Source of the DNA: Calliphora vicina | Taxonomy: Eukaryota; Arthropoda; Insecta; Diptera; Calliphoridae | NCBI RefSeq assembly: GCF_958450345.1 | Contig: NC_088783.1 | Location: 18,665,701 to 18,729,700, forward strand | Reading direction: 5' to 3' | Length of the DNA stretch: 64,000 bases | Part shown: in pieces, positions 12,411 to 24,779 of the stretch | How positions within the stretch are numbered: the first letter of the stretch is position 1 | How the letters are laid out: every line of letters begins with the position of its first letter | The notes under the pieces: generated by a model | The model's input: only the letters and a program-made list of their open reading frames with translations | Told to the model about the DNA's origin: nothing | Database searches by the model: none | Program-made: the position numbers and the translations under genes

Positions 12411-13788
12411 TGGAGGATAAAGGAGGAGACAATGATCACAATCTCCAGTATTCTCCCTATAATTGAGGAGACAATGATCCCTAGCTACGGATCATTGACT
12501 CCTCATTTATATTGAGGAGAAAGACAATAATTGCTAGCTCCTGTTGTCCCCCTACAAAGATGGAGATAATGATCTCTAGCTCTAGTCGTCCTAATACAAA
12601 GTTGGAGACAATGATCGCTAGTTCCAGTTGTCTTCCTAGAAAGTACGACTCAATGTTCACTGGCTCCGGTTGTCCCCCTTTAAAGGAGGAGACAATGAAC
12701 GTTAGCTCCAGTTGTTTCCCTATAAAGGAGGAGACAATGATCACTAGCACCAGTTGTTTACCAATAAAGGAGGATATAATAATTACTAGCTTCACTTGTT
12801 TCCTTATAAAGGAGGAGAAAATGATCGCTAGCTCCAGTTGTCCCCCTTTAAAGGAGGAGACAATGATCATTAGCTCCAGTTGCAACCTTATAAAGGAGGA
12901 GACAATGATCGCTAGCTCCGGTTGTCCACCTTTAAAGTAGGAAACAATGCTCGCTAGCTGCAGTTGTCCCCTTTAAAGGAGGAAGCAATGATCGTTAGCT
13001 TCAGTTGCAACCCTATAAAGGAGGATACAATGATTGCTAGCTCCGGTTGTTCCCCTATTAAGGAGGAGACAATGATCGCTAGCTCCAGTTGTTTCCCTTT
13101 AAAGGAGGAGATAATGCTCATTAGCTCCAGTTGCAACCCTATAAAGGAGGAGACAATGATCGCTAGCTCCGGTTGTCCCCCTATTAAGGAGGAAACAATG
13201 CTCGCTATCTGCAGTTGCAACCCTATAAGGGAGGAGAAAATGATCGCTAGCTCCAGTTACAACCTTATAAAGGAGGAGACAATGATCGCTAGCTCCGGTT
13301 GTCCACCTTTAAAGTAGGAAACAATGTTCGCTAGCTGCAGTTATCCCCTTTAAAGGATGAGGCAATGATCGTTAGCTTCAGTTGCAACCCTATAAAGGAG
13401 GATACAATGATCGCTAGCTCCAGTTGTTTCCCTATAAAGGAGGAGACAATGATCGCTAGCTCCGGTTGTCCCCCTATTAAGGAGGAAACAATGTTCGCTA
13501 TCTGTAGTTGCAACCCCTTAAAGGAGGAGACAATGATCACTAGCTCCAGTTGTTTCCCTATAAAGGAGGAGACAATGATCGCTAGCTCCGATTGTCCCCC
13601 TTTAAAGGAGGAGACAATGATCATTAGCTCCAGTTCCACCCTATAAAGGAGGAGACTATGATCGCTAGCTCCAGTTGCCCGCCTATAAAGGAGAATACAA
13701 AGATTGCTAACTCCATGTGTCCCCCTTTAAAGGAGGATACAATGATTGCTAGCGCCATGTGTCCCCCAATGATCGCTAGCACACATGT
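12411..13788. repeat. 42-bp minisatellite, about 33 units, with higher-order structure
   Basis: Each unit reads roughly AAAGGAGGAGACAATGATCG, then CTAGCTCCAGTTGTCCCCCT plus AT. Because 42 is divisible by three, units keep frame: the plus strand reads KEETMIASSSCPPI-like 14-mers and the minus strand IGGQLELAIIVSSF-like 14-mers. A unit variant ending AAAGTAGG occurs at 12934 and again at 13311, 377 bp apart (nine units less one base), followed by the same neighbours, so a nine-unit block has duplicated. Single-base gaps and the TAG variant break the frames. Probably non-coding. Confidence 0.93.
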
Positions 13789-14834
13789 TGAACTTTATAA
13801 AGGATAAGACAACATTCTTCAGCTCTCCCTTCAATTTGAACAATGAACTCTTTAACAAGCTTTTCAAAATAATAAAGCAGTTGACTTTTCTCACTACCTC
13901 TCATTTCTTTGACTTGTTTCATATAGATACAACTAGTGTTCCTAAATACATTGAGTATTCCTACATGTATATTCATGTGACTTTATTCACATGAGGATTA
14001 GAAAATTGTAGGTTTTGGTTACACAATCTAATGTCAACGTCAAAGTACTCATACCTAAATGGAAATATGTATGTTAGAATGCTTAAATGCTGTTAACTTA
14101 TTTTCACTACTCTGGCACTTATCTACAAATGTGTAAAAATCCTTTATTTCTTTCTAGGCATTTTAGTATGCCAAAATGCAAAAAAAAGAACAAAAATCAA
14201 ATTGCAGAGAAAAAATGTCTTTACAATGTGTTTCAGGGTAATTGTGCGTAAGGTGTAATTGGCTTCATTTACATACGAAAACATGTACGAGTAGTAAGTA
14301 GCCTTATGCAATGTGTGTCCTATGACAATAGATATCCTAGAGTCCATTGATATTTAAACCATAGATTTGTGTTGGTATTATGGGGTCTATTAGTTACTTG
14401 TGACTTTGGTGAAAAAAAAAATAGATCTTTGTCTATGTTTTAGTGCGTTTACATGTAGACACTCACACTTACTCAAAGACTTACACATTTATTATGCGTT
14501 CAATAAATAGAAAGTCGTTAAAAGAATTTTGTGGTTTTTTGCGTCCACTTTTCAATTGGAAAAATTCACTGGGAAAAAATGTGTAAGAATTTTCTTTGGC
14601 ACATTGTGGTGGCTTCATTAGTTGACACTCATGGAAATAAGGTGAACAAAAAGAATATTGGCAGAATTTAAAGATTGAACTGAGTAAACCATTCTAAAAG
14701 CGGATTGAATTGTACTTTTTTTAGTGTGAATAGTGTGTCTTAAATTGAGATCGTGTAAAATAGCGTTTAAAGCCGCGATCACATTTTAGGACACTTTTTT
14801 AGAAATGCGATTGTTAAAAGGTTTATTTTAATTG
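13789..14834. other. Nothing recognised
   Basis: AT-rich; no gene or repeat identified. Confidence 0.4.
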
Positions 14835-15686
14835 TTTTTATACCCTTCAACTTCGTGAGAAGGGTATATATAAGTTTGTCATTCCGTTTGTAATTTGCAC
14901 AATATAATGGTCCGACCCTATCGGGGTTGTCATAGAATCCAATCATTGTCGGAATCGGTTTTGAAAACGAAAGAAAAAGTACATTGGTCTAGTGAAATCG
15001 AAAGTTATAGGTTTTATATTCGATCTAGAATTATATTCTTTATTGATTAAACATAAAATTACATTGGATTTCATAAGTCAAATGATTGGATTCTATGACA
15101 ATCCCGTATAAAGTATATATATTATGGATCCTTATAGATAGTGGAGTCAATTAAGTCAAGACAGTCAGTCTGTGTGTCTGTTGAAATCAACTTTCCCAAA
15201 TAACCCAAATAACTTACAAACACGATTCATACATAAATGTCTCCGGAATTCTTTCGGTTCGGTTGCTATTTAAAATCGAGTAAATCGGTCCACAAATGGC
15301 TGAGATATACGGAAAAAACCAGGACAACCGCGATTTTTGACCTATATCTGGATTACTAAGTCATTAATGTAGACAATGTGGATATCTAATTATAGATATT
15401 TCAAAGGCCTTTGCAACGACGTATGTTATATAAGACCATAGTAAGTTGGACCTACAATGGGTCAAAATCGTTTAAAAAAATTTAACCCGAATTTTTTTTT
15501 CACCTAAAGTTTTTTTTTCGCTAATTATTAAAAAAAAATTGAAAAAACCAAAAAAAAAATTTAAAAAATTTTAAAAAAATAATTCGAAATTTTTCTTTTC
15601 CAAAAAATTTAAGAAAACAACTTTGGAAAAAAAAAATTTAAAATTTTTATTTTGAAGTATAATTTGGTGAAGGGTATATAAGATTA
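14835..15686 (+). mobile_element. TATACCCTTCACC-family dispersed repeat, copy R3
   Basis: Begins TTTTATACCCTTCAACTTCG with its stem-loop and carries the full body: ATGGATCCTTATAGATAG, CACAAATGGCTGAGATATA, AACGACGTATG and CCATAGTAAGTTGGACC. It ends at GGTGAAGGGTATATAAGATT without the usual hairpin. A 185-bp TIR element is nested at 14922. Non-coding. Confidence 0.88.
14922..15106. mobile_element. 185-bp MITE nested in R3
   Basis: Left end CGGGGTTGTCATAGAATCCA (continuing ATCATT) is matched by the inverse at 15081-15106, with one mismatch in 26 bases. TAT trinucleotides flank at 14919-14921 and 15107-15109. Comparison with R2 (CCGACCTTATAAAGTATAT) shows the host repeat is continuous without it. 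Too short to code; superfamily not assigned. Confidence 0.85.
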
Positions 15687-16043
15687 GACAATATAAAAAT
15701 GTTAAAAATGTATTATTCAAATGCCAATATCTCTTACGCTATAAGAGATAATTGATAGCTACGAGATGTTATATGTAGTACTCGACGAGAAGATTCTATA
15801 TATATGTATTTTTTTTGAAATCGGAACACAAACGAAGAAATATTATTATTTTTAAAATTGAACATACCCGAGGTCTCCTAGCAAAAGAGGTCTTGAGCTC
15901 CAAATCTTCTCGTAAAAAACCGGAAGCTCGATTTTGATTTTAGAACCATGGTTTCTTCTGAAAAAGTTCATAGAATTTTCCGTAGATTACGAATTTGCTA
16001 TACGCTTTACCACGTTTTTTGGGCCCGAACAAATTGACCCACC
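15687..16043. repeat. Dispersed repeat fragment containing TATAAGAGATAA
   Basis: Shares AATATCTCTT...TATAAGAGATAA with 37780-37815 and has a similar text style (AAATCGGAACA...). Probably a fragment of another abundant non-coding family inserted next to R3. Confidence 0.4.
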
Positions 16044-16390
16044 CTAATGGATATCTAATCATAGATATTTCAAAGACCATTGCAACGACGTATATAAGAC
16101 GTATGTAAGTTGGACCTTCAATGGGTCCAAATCGGAAAAAATATTTTTTAACCCGAATTTTTTTTTTTCACCAAAAGTTTTTTTCGCTAAATATTAAAAA
16201 AAATTTTAAAATTTAAAAAAAAATTAAAAATTTAAAAAGAAATTTAAAATTTTAAAAATAATTCGAAATTTTTTTTTTCCAAAAAATTAAAAAAATGGAA
16301 AAAATTAATTTTGTTTACTTAAAAATATTTAAAATTTTTATTTTGAAGTTTATTTGGTGAAGGGTATATAAGATTCGACACAGCCTCATT
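16044..16390 (+). mobile_element. TATACCCTTCACC-family fragment R3b (3' half)
   Basis: Starts mid-family at ATGGATATCTAATCATAGAT, has AACGACGTATATAAGAC and the A/T-rich stretch, and ends GGTGAAGGGTATATAAGATT followed by a broken hairpin (CGACACAGCCTCA). Confidence 0.85.
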
Positions 16391-18428
16391 TGCTCATTGC
16401 CTTTAATATTGAATAATCTAATAATAGAACCTATTGAACCTATTGATCGTAGACCAGACACTGATCCAAATGAAGCATTTGGGGGTAATGTAAAGCGAAC
16501 GTTCGCTAACAACTCTCCCTGATGTCCAAAGTTCACAAATTTAATCAAAATTCTTTCTGTCTAGAATTTCTTCATCTATCTAATATTTACCATTACTTCC
16601 CCTTTACAGACATTCCATATTCATGTAACCTCATATTACATTTCTCCATTGAAAACCATTTAACAATTTATAACATATATGCAATTATAATTAAATATTT
16701 ATAATTTTATATCATTCAGTTATTAATTTATTTAACAAACAATTAATAAATTGTTCATAAAACCAACTATATATCAAGCCATAATTAATGTTCTAGAAGC
16801 CAAATAAAAACGTGAATTATTAAAAAAACCTTTATTATATTTTATTAAAAAATATGCATAATTAAATAAATATTAAAAGTATTTAATTAAACAATTCGTG
16901 TGATTTTTTCTTTCCCAAAAAAAACTTCACTTTATTTTGAAATTTATTGCATTTTTTTTTATATTGTTTTGATTTTAAGAGCGCTACAGTGTCGGAGTTA
17001 ATATTATGGTTAAGTAGATATGATACGAGCCAAGGTTTTGTGCGCACAACAACAAAATATCGGCAGAATGACAGACACAAATTTATTCATGTTCTTAGGT
17101 GTGGGGAAAACGTGTCGATAATAATGTACATAGTTTTCTTTATAATTTTTTAAAGTAGCGATCTTTTTGTATGAAAATGGCATTTGATGTTAGAAATAGT
17201 GGTGCGTACAAGAACATAACATCGACAGGAGTTGTCCACACTAGAAACATTCATGTGCTGACAAAGAAATTATTCGGTGTGTGATGTCTTGCTAAGAAGT
17301 GGGTTAAGTTGAATGATAGAGTTAAAACAAAATCTCCTAGGTTGGAAGAAATATTTGGCATTAAATATATAGTTACAATTCGTGAGATTACACTTTAAAT
17401 TGAATCGAAAAAGTAAATGTTAGAATCGAAAATGCAAAATATTGTATATTTTGTAAAGTTTTTCTTTTCGAATCGAGTTACGTAGTAATTTCACGAATTG
17501 TAACTATATATTTAATCTATGTATGCCCAGATTATTAAAGAATTTTAAAAAAGATAATTCCACCAACTAGATCTATAGAAAATATGAATGATTCTCTTAT
17601 AAAAATCTAGTTATATTATAAATTTGTGAACAGTATTCAAAATTCGTTATAAGTTTTAAATTACTGTTTTTTTTAAATAGCATTTCGAAAGCAAATTTAG
17701 CAGACTTTAACTAGTCTTTAAAAAATATATACAATAAAATAAAACCCACTTTGTTGTCTTCCTAGCAAAATTAAGTTTATTTATAAATTCTATACGAAAA
17801 AAGTTAAAAATTCCCATGATTTGCTAAACAAAATTGGAAAAATAAATAGACAATAGACAAGGCGTTCAACTTGTTTGATTGTTATGATTTATAATATAAA
17901 ATTTACACCACATTTTGTTATCCATAGATAACAAATATTTGTATTTGTTTAAATGATATTTATTTATATTTGTCGACACAAATATTAAATACAAAAATAA
18001 TTATAAAATTGATAGATTTATTTTGTTGACCAAGTCAACAAATAAATAACAGGTAATCAGTTTTAGTAGCAAGTTGAATTTTCTGTTTTTTGTTGTTTTC
18101 GTTTATAACTGTTGTTTCCATATTGGTGGAGTGATTTGTTAGGGGTGTTAACAGTTTGAGATGGGAGAGAATCAAATTTCAACATACTATGCATGTTTTG
18201 ACAATTGGTTTCAGTTTTGGGTAATAATCGGGTAAAATTTGGCCGCAAACGAAACTTTTTATTTTGGTTAGTTTCGGATTAAGATTTTTGAACGAATATT
18301 AAGTTTGTCATTACCCGAGTTCTGGTTAAGAACAGTGAGATGATATGCACTCGATTGTGAATTTATTTACGTTATAATTTTAAAAATCTTTTCGCTTATT
18401 TCAACTCGATATACGATTCTAATGATAC
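16391..18428. other. No gene; very AT-rich
   Basis: Long AT-rich stretch with poly-A/T runs. Short inverted matches such as ATAGTTACAATTCGTGA near 17370 and its inverse near 17495 could be a decayed fold-back element. No coding potential. Confidence 0.4.
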
Positions 18429-19478
18429 TAGGGTATTCAATCGATTAACCGTTAATCGGTTAACCGATTAATTTTGGACGGTTAACTGTTCGAATAATTT
18501 AAAATTGCCGATTTTCAAATAACAAATAATCCGATTAATTTGTGTCGATTAACCGATTAACCGAAATTACTTTTTTTTGCACTTTAAACAATTTTTTTGT
18601 ATTAATTTTTCCCTTTCAATTCAAATACAAATTTAAATTAAAATTAGATATTTTTTGAACATCCAATAAACATGATTAGTGAGTATGTATAACAACTGAC
18701 ATATTTAATTTACATGTCTTTGAAACTTTGAATTTAAATTTATAGACAAAAATTTTTTTGAAATGTGTCTTTTATCATTCATAACTAAACGAAACTATTA
18801 AATTAATCAAAATCTAAAACAATCCAAAAAGGAATATTCTTTATCATGCTTTTGATTTCTGAAACATATACAATCAGCGAGAGAGTTTTTTTCCAAGAAA
18901 AGTTTTATTAAATCTAAAGAAAAAAATCGTTTAAATTATATTCTTTTTATGAAAGATTATTTCAGAAGATCTCACTAAAACCATAAAAACTCACACATCG
19001 CTCATTTGCTGCAACAACGTTATAATTCAAAAAAAGTCGTTTCGAGAAAAACGTCTTTGAATATTTTATGACATTTTACTATTTCTTAAATAAATTTTCA
19101 ACAAGTCATGCGATTTCAGAAATATAAATAGTAGATGTTAATATCTTTCTAATTTGTATTTAACCCAAATTTTTAGCTATCAAATATACGAGAAAACATG
19201 AATTTTAATTTTGATGTTTACAACAAAAAAAAAAACACTGTTGCAGCAAATAGGCGATATGTTTACAAAAATGATCTCAAATACCTTATTTGCAGTTTTT
19301 TTATGTTTTTGTATACAAAATTCGTTGTTGTAATTTCAATTTAAAATTAAAATAGGAATTATTCGGTTAATCGAACAATTTTAAATTAACCGATTATTAA
19401 CCGAATAAATCTAAACCACGATTAATTATTTGATCGATTAACCGATTAAACCAGAAACCTGATTAATTGAATACCCTA
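18429..19478. mobile_element. hAT-type non-autonomous element, copy 1
   Basis: Ends are TAGGGTATTCAAT and its inverse ATTGAATACCCTA. Flanking octamers are AATGATAC (18421-18428) and AATGCTAC (19479-19486), 7 of 8 identical, the 8-bp duplication expected of hAT elements. Subterminal zones on both sides are packed with GATTAACCG/CGGTTAATC motifs, plausible transposase-binding repeats. No transposase remnant seen in 1050 bp. A second copy is at 52895. Confidence 0.85.
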
Positions 19479-20085
19479 AATGCTACGTTTACACTTTGAT
19501 TTTTAAGACGCCTTTTTTATTTTAATTCTCTTTTGAAGTTGCTACCAAAAATCATTTGTGTCCACGTGATGATTTTCTAGTTTCATGATTATTTTTATAT
19601 TTTAATTTTTTCCTTATACACAGGGTTGATTTTTTTAAATTTTTAATCGGTTTATGAGAAAAATACAAAAGAAAAATGACAAACAAAATCATGTAAAACA
19701 GAAATCGTGATTTTTTTTCATTCCCTCTTTCTATTTTCCCCGCTCGTACCAAACAAAAAAAAACATGATTTTAAATCAACGTGTGAACGTAGCATAAGTA
19801 GTGTGTGTCGGACGTAAAAACTTTTTTAGGAATTTATAAACACTGATAAAATTATTTTGTTGTTGTTTAGACTCTAATTTTGTTAGTGTGTATTTATTCA
19901 GGACATTTTATACTCTACTAGTTGACCGCACCGGCTTCGTCCGGTAACATTTACTAATGTTAGTTCTTCAAGTTTCTCCAACCCGCATACTTCTGCCTGT
20001 TCTTATTTATTTGCAAATAAAATATCTAAATTTGTACTGCATACTTTAGGGAGCTTTTTTATTACAGTTGGCTGGACTCAAAAAA
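19479..20085. other. Little recognised; CTAGTTGACC motif
   Basis: Mostly AT-rich. At 19917-19952 the text CTAGTTGACCGCACCGG followed by CTTCGTCCGG resembles a short motif common at ends of insect interspersed repeats; family unclear. Confidence 0.35.
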
Positions 20086-20331
20086 AAAATCCGAAGCACA
20101 CCAATTGCTCGCCAAAGCTAATGGTGACTCAGTTTCAACGTGCGAAAGATGGTTTGTGCGGTTCAGAAGTGGTGATTTTGACAGGGAAAACAAAGATTGC
20201 CCAGACCAGCCAAAAAGCTTTGTTGTCAAACTCCACAAGAGCTTGTAAAATCAATGGGAGCTATTCAAGCATAAATTTCAAAATGTTTGCAAGCAGCAGG
20301 ATTCATCTAAATTAGGGAAATTGGGTACCAT
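20086..20331 (+). mobile_element. Mariner fragment D
   Basis: Matches the N-terminal mariner segment seen at 10570 and 41250: HQLLAKANGDSVSTCERWFV then RFRSGDFD, followed by a helix-turn-helix-like part, with frame breaks. Both ends missing. Confidence 0.85.
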
Positions 20332-20625
20332 ATAGGGTGATCGGCCCGGTTTTTAATAACCGTTTTTTTTGGTTAAGTCGGTTTCGGTTTATTTTGAAAA
20401 GCTCACATTTCGAATATCGAAGAAACCGGGTTTTCCTCCACGAATTGGAATTGGAATTTTTCGAAGAAACCGAAAACCGGTTTCTAAAAAATGTCGAAGA
20501 ATCGATCATTACAATATTTTGAATAAATTTACAAAAGTTTCAAAATAAAAGTTACAAATTTGAAAAAATCACACAATTCATCAATCAAATATGCAAAAAT
20601 ATGCCCCAAAAATCGATGCCATTAA
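20332..20625. mobile_element. Possible hAT-end fragment
   Basis: Begins TAGGGTGATCGG, contains inverted AACCGGTTT/AAACCGGG-like blocks and ends with AATATGCAAAAATATGCC, the motif that fills the hAT ends at 22924-24421. Only one end is recognisable. Confidence 0.4.
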
Positions 20626-22915
20626 ATTATTGTGAATATTTTGAGGATTGTGAATGTTCAAAGGCTTGATTAGTCATCAAATTTCTATCATATCTAAATC
20701 ACCTGATACTTTCCACTATATTAAGATGTGTGCAAGTCATTAGTTTTACAATCAGACTGTGAGTTGCCTAAATATCGTTTTTATTTACTTTTAATACCTT
20801 TATATTCTTTGGTGTTTTATTTTGGTGGCTTTTATTTTTGTTTAACTTTTTTTTTTTAAGTTTTGATTTTTGTTTTGGCTTAAACGATTTTGTTGTTATT
20901 TTTAAAATACTCGTATTTGATTGTCTGTTTTTGGATGAATATTTTATTGTTTTGATTGCATGCGTAATGTGTATTGGAATTTCCGTTATCAAATGTACAA
21001 TATTTATTCATAGTAAATTGTATTTTATTTGACTACTACTATATTTTGTGTTTTGTGCATATTGATTTGTTAATTCTTAAACATTTGTTAATTAGTGTTA
21101 ATAACTTTTCCATTTCATCTGCTTAGAATGTGGGTGTGTTTGTGTGTGCTGTTAGCAGATCAAAAGTGACTTTTATTAAATAAATTTATACAAATTTATG
21201 GGTATTTCCAATATTTCTTTTTGAGGTTTGTTTAATGACCAAAGTGCAGTTAACGAGCTGCAATAATTATGACTTAGATTTGACGTTGCGGATTTGAGGG
21301 CAATGTTTTTTTTATTTTGCTTTTGTGAATAAAGTTGTATATGTATTTGTTTAAGAAATTATAAATTAGCTTTATATTAAATAATTGTTAAGTAGAGTGG
21401 AGAGCTTTTGGAATAGGATTTGAACATTACGTAGGTTTGAAGGGCTAAATAAATTTTAATATATATTTTTATATGTATATGTAAATAAAGTTTTTAAAAT
21501 ACATATTGCCAAAGTTTATTTGCTGTTTTTTTTTTGTTTAAAGAACGTAAATAGTTTTAATTAAATGTAAACATAATAAAGCCCACTCCTTGAAGCAATA
21601 AAATTTAAATTTAATGTAGTGGTTTTAACAGTTTTGTTGCACTGTAAACTTAAAATAAGAAAATGCTCTCATAAAAACTACAATGGCAACAAATAACGCG
21701 GCACACTTTTTAATTTCCTTTTTAAACCCGAATGTATGTTTGAATGTAAGTGAAAGAGTAAAAATACGGTTATAAATTATCGATATCCGAACTGAAACAA
21801 CAACACCACTAAATACAACTGTAAAGAGTGGGAAGAAGAAAAACAAACCAAAAAAAACTATAACAATTTCGTCAGTAGTAGGCAGTAGTATGAGTGTGTG
21901 TGTGTGTGTACGTGTAATGACAGTGATGTATTTTAAAGTAAAAATGGAAGTTATAAGTGTGACCACATTCAGAGCAGACAGATTGGCACTTTGTGGCTTT
22001 TTTGCAACAATTTTTTTTGTTTATTTTATTTAATTTGGAGAAAATGTTGTAATAATGATAAACGACTGAGTATTTGAGACATATTTCTATATATGAGAAA
22101 ATAAAATTTGAAGAAGATGCAAAAAATCACTTGTGTAGGCAGAAATCCATGAAAAAAAACCAACAGGATATGAGTGATTATATTAATAATTCCTCATTAT
22201 TGAACAAAAAACCCAATTTAGTTTTTTTTTATTATTTTAATGTTGGTATATTCCAAACTAAGTTTTGGTTCTAACCTAGGTTAATACTCTTTAGAACAAC
22301 AAAATACGTCATGTCTTTTATACATAAATATATTTAGTTTGCTAATTTTTTATTTCTTAAGCAAAATAATGTTTTTATTGCCTTTTAAATTGAAACGCTT
22401 TAATATGAAAATATCTACGCATTTTGCATATTAATTATGACAAAAAGTCCAATTGCCAGGTCTCGCTTGGGTATAAAAGTTTTTTTTCAGATTGAGTATG
22501 TGAGTTTGGTGTACGTGCATTTTAAATCGTAGTAATTCCAAAGATGTTGTGATTTTTATAAGAAAATGTTTATCTTCTTGGTTGTCGCGTTTTGTGTTTT
22601 CTAGTCAATTTGGATTGTTAATAATACAGTAATAATGTTTGTTACCATTTGGGAGAGTCTTTAAAATCCACAAATGTTTTAAAAATCATGAGATTTTGTA
22701 ATAAATTGCTTAAAAACATTATACATATACTGTTCACATCAATTTGTAATTGGTTTACAAACAGCTGATCCATGTAAACCTTAATATAAAGAACACTCAA
22801 ATGAGAATTATTTGATTATTCGACAAAATAAGCGAGATCACTAAAATATTTAATTTCATTAATTTGAATAAATATTTATTTAATTAAAGAACAGTATAAT
22901 TGCTTGACCTTGTTT
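20626..22915. other. No gene seen; includes a (GT)n tract
   Basis: AT-rich. A short (GT)n microsatellite lies at 21892-21910. Open frames around 20768-21032 and 21625-21966 are low-complexity and unsupported. Confidence 0.4.
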
Positions 22916-22923
22916 GTTATCAC

Positions 22924-24421
22924 CAGGGAAACCGGAAATATGCTCTAAAAAAAGTGTTTTAAGCGCTTTAAATATGCAGTAAAAACTTTAAAATATGCTT
23001 TAAAATTTAAAAAAATATGCTCTTAAAAAAACAAACTTTTACATAATATTTAACCAAAAAATATACTTTTATTTAAAAAATAAACAAAATTAACATGAAC
23101 TAAAACAAGTCTAACAAAAAATATATAGTAAAACATACATCAAGTAAATGAGTAAAAATATTTTTCTTTTAAAATATCAATAATTTATATTCGTGAGTGA
23201 TTTTCGGAAGTGGGCCTTATATGGACCAATTATGGACCGATCACCATGAAATTAGGTCGTGTGATTTATGTCTATATGTAAGTTATTTATGTTGAATTTT
23301 GTGTATATACCAACATTTTTAAGAGATTTATGCATGTTAAAGTGATTTTCGGAAGCGGGTCTATATGGGAGCTATGACTAATTATGGACCGATCGTAACA
23401 AAATTTGGTGACATGAATTTTGTACATATAAAACTTATTTGGAGCGAAATTTGTGTAGAAACATAGATAAATTAAACATTTATGACCGATAAAGTCCAAT
23501 TTCGAGAGGACATTTGTATGAGAGCTAGGTGAAATAATGGACCGATTTTAGCCAGTTTCAATGGGCTTGGTCCTTGGGCCGAAAAAGTAATATGTACCAA
23601 ACATGATCGAAATATCTTCAAAATTGCGACCAATACTCTGCGCACAAGGTTTACATGGACAGCCAGCCAACCAGACGGACATCGTTTAATCGTCTCAGAT
23701 TCTAAGTCGCTCGGTATACTTTAAGGTGGGTGTTAGACTAATATTTTTGGGCGTTACAAACATCTGCACAAATACATAATACCCTCCCCACTAGGATGGT
23801 GTAGGGTATAACAATAGGAACTTAAGCTATGAAAAGGCCTCGAAAGGTATTTTTGATGATATTTTATATAAATATAAAGTCACATCTTCAATTAAGGTTA
23901 CTATTGCAATAAATTACAAAATATTAACTTAAATTTTCAAATTAAAATCGCTGTCTATTGGATCTGAAAACATTTTTATACATAGAAAATGTTCTTTAAC
24001 ACTTAGAACGGTTAAGTTTGAATTAGAACTAAAATTTGATATTTAGATGGCGCTATTATTAAAATAGTGCTTATTTTATATTAAAAAAAGGAATCTATTT
24101 ATCAATTTTGAATTTTAAACAAAGGAAGTAAAAACCTGTAACAGAACAGCGAAAAATAAGTAAGACAAAATTTGTTTATAATAAATTCAAAATATGCTAT
24201 TAAACAGTAAAATATGCTCTAAAAACGCAAAATTATGACATAAATATGCTCTTAAAACAAATATATGCAAAAATATGTATTTAAGGGTAAAATATGCAAA
24301 AATATGCACTAACAAATCGATGCCAAAATTCTTAAATATTTCTGAAACGTGTAAATATCTTATCCATGTGCTCATTAGACTCACCAGAAAAAACATGCAT
24401 TTGCATATTTTGGTTTCCCTG
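22924..24421. mobile_element. hAT element with AATATGC subterminal repeats
   Basis: Ends CAGGGAAACC and inverse GGTTTCCCTG, with octamer GTTATCAC duplicated exactly at 22916-22923 and 24422-24429. This is diagnostic of hAT transposition. AATATGC(T) occurs about four times near the left end and about six near the right, with an inverse copy at the right tip, as expected for transposase-binding sites. No transposase is visible; the middle carries another repeat. Length 1498 bp. It sits beside a mariner fragment. Confidence 0.92.
23205..23812 (+). repeat. Dispersed repeat nested in the hAT element
   Basis: Contains repeated ATGGACCGAT and GATTTTCGGAAG blocks, then CCAGACGGACATCGTTTAAT, TCGGTATACTTTAAGG and a terminal stem-loop ATACCCTCCCC...GTGTAGGGTATA. 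I recognise this style as an abundant non-coding family of muscoid flies, from memory. Confidence 0.7.
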
Positions 24422-24429
24422 GTTATCAC

Positions 24430-24625
24430 TCAAAATTGAAACCACTGAGCCATGTGAGATGCCTATGGCTTTCACAATCTCTTGTACTTTCAATCTCTAA
24501 TCGGCCGGGTGTAGTGACCTCAACTGGGCGTCCAGATTGTTAGGCATCTTCCGTGCTTTAACGTCCACAACGAAATTTAATAAATCACTTTTTTAACATT
24601 GGAATTGATGAAGAAGAAATAATGC
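24430..24625 (-). mobile_element. Mariner fragment of a second lineage (N-terminal)
   Basis: The minus strand reads RLKVQEIVKAIGISHGSVVS then ILS, the helix-turn-helix region of a mariner transposase distinct from copies A-I. The same segment is at 38380-38640. Broken by stops; the hAT duplication falls at its left edge. Confidence 0.75.
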
Positions 24626-24779
24626 TTAATGAGTAATGAGTAAATTAATGAGGAAATTAAAAAAGTTGTTTATGTTGGCTTTTATCGTGCTTTTATATGA
24701 AGTGTTAAAATCTTGAATGTCGGGTTCTCTCAACTCTGAAAGTAAACTTCTGGGAAACTATGTCGGGGACAAGTTGAGT

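Noticed and set aside
12512..12940. Open frame of 142 codons as a repeat protein
   Set aside because: It is produced by the 42-bp unit length; equal openness on the opposite strand, frame-breaking single-base gaps and a repeated TAG variant argue against a gene.
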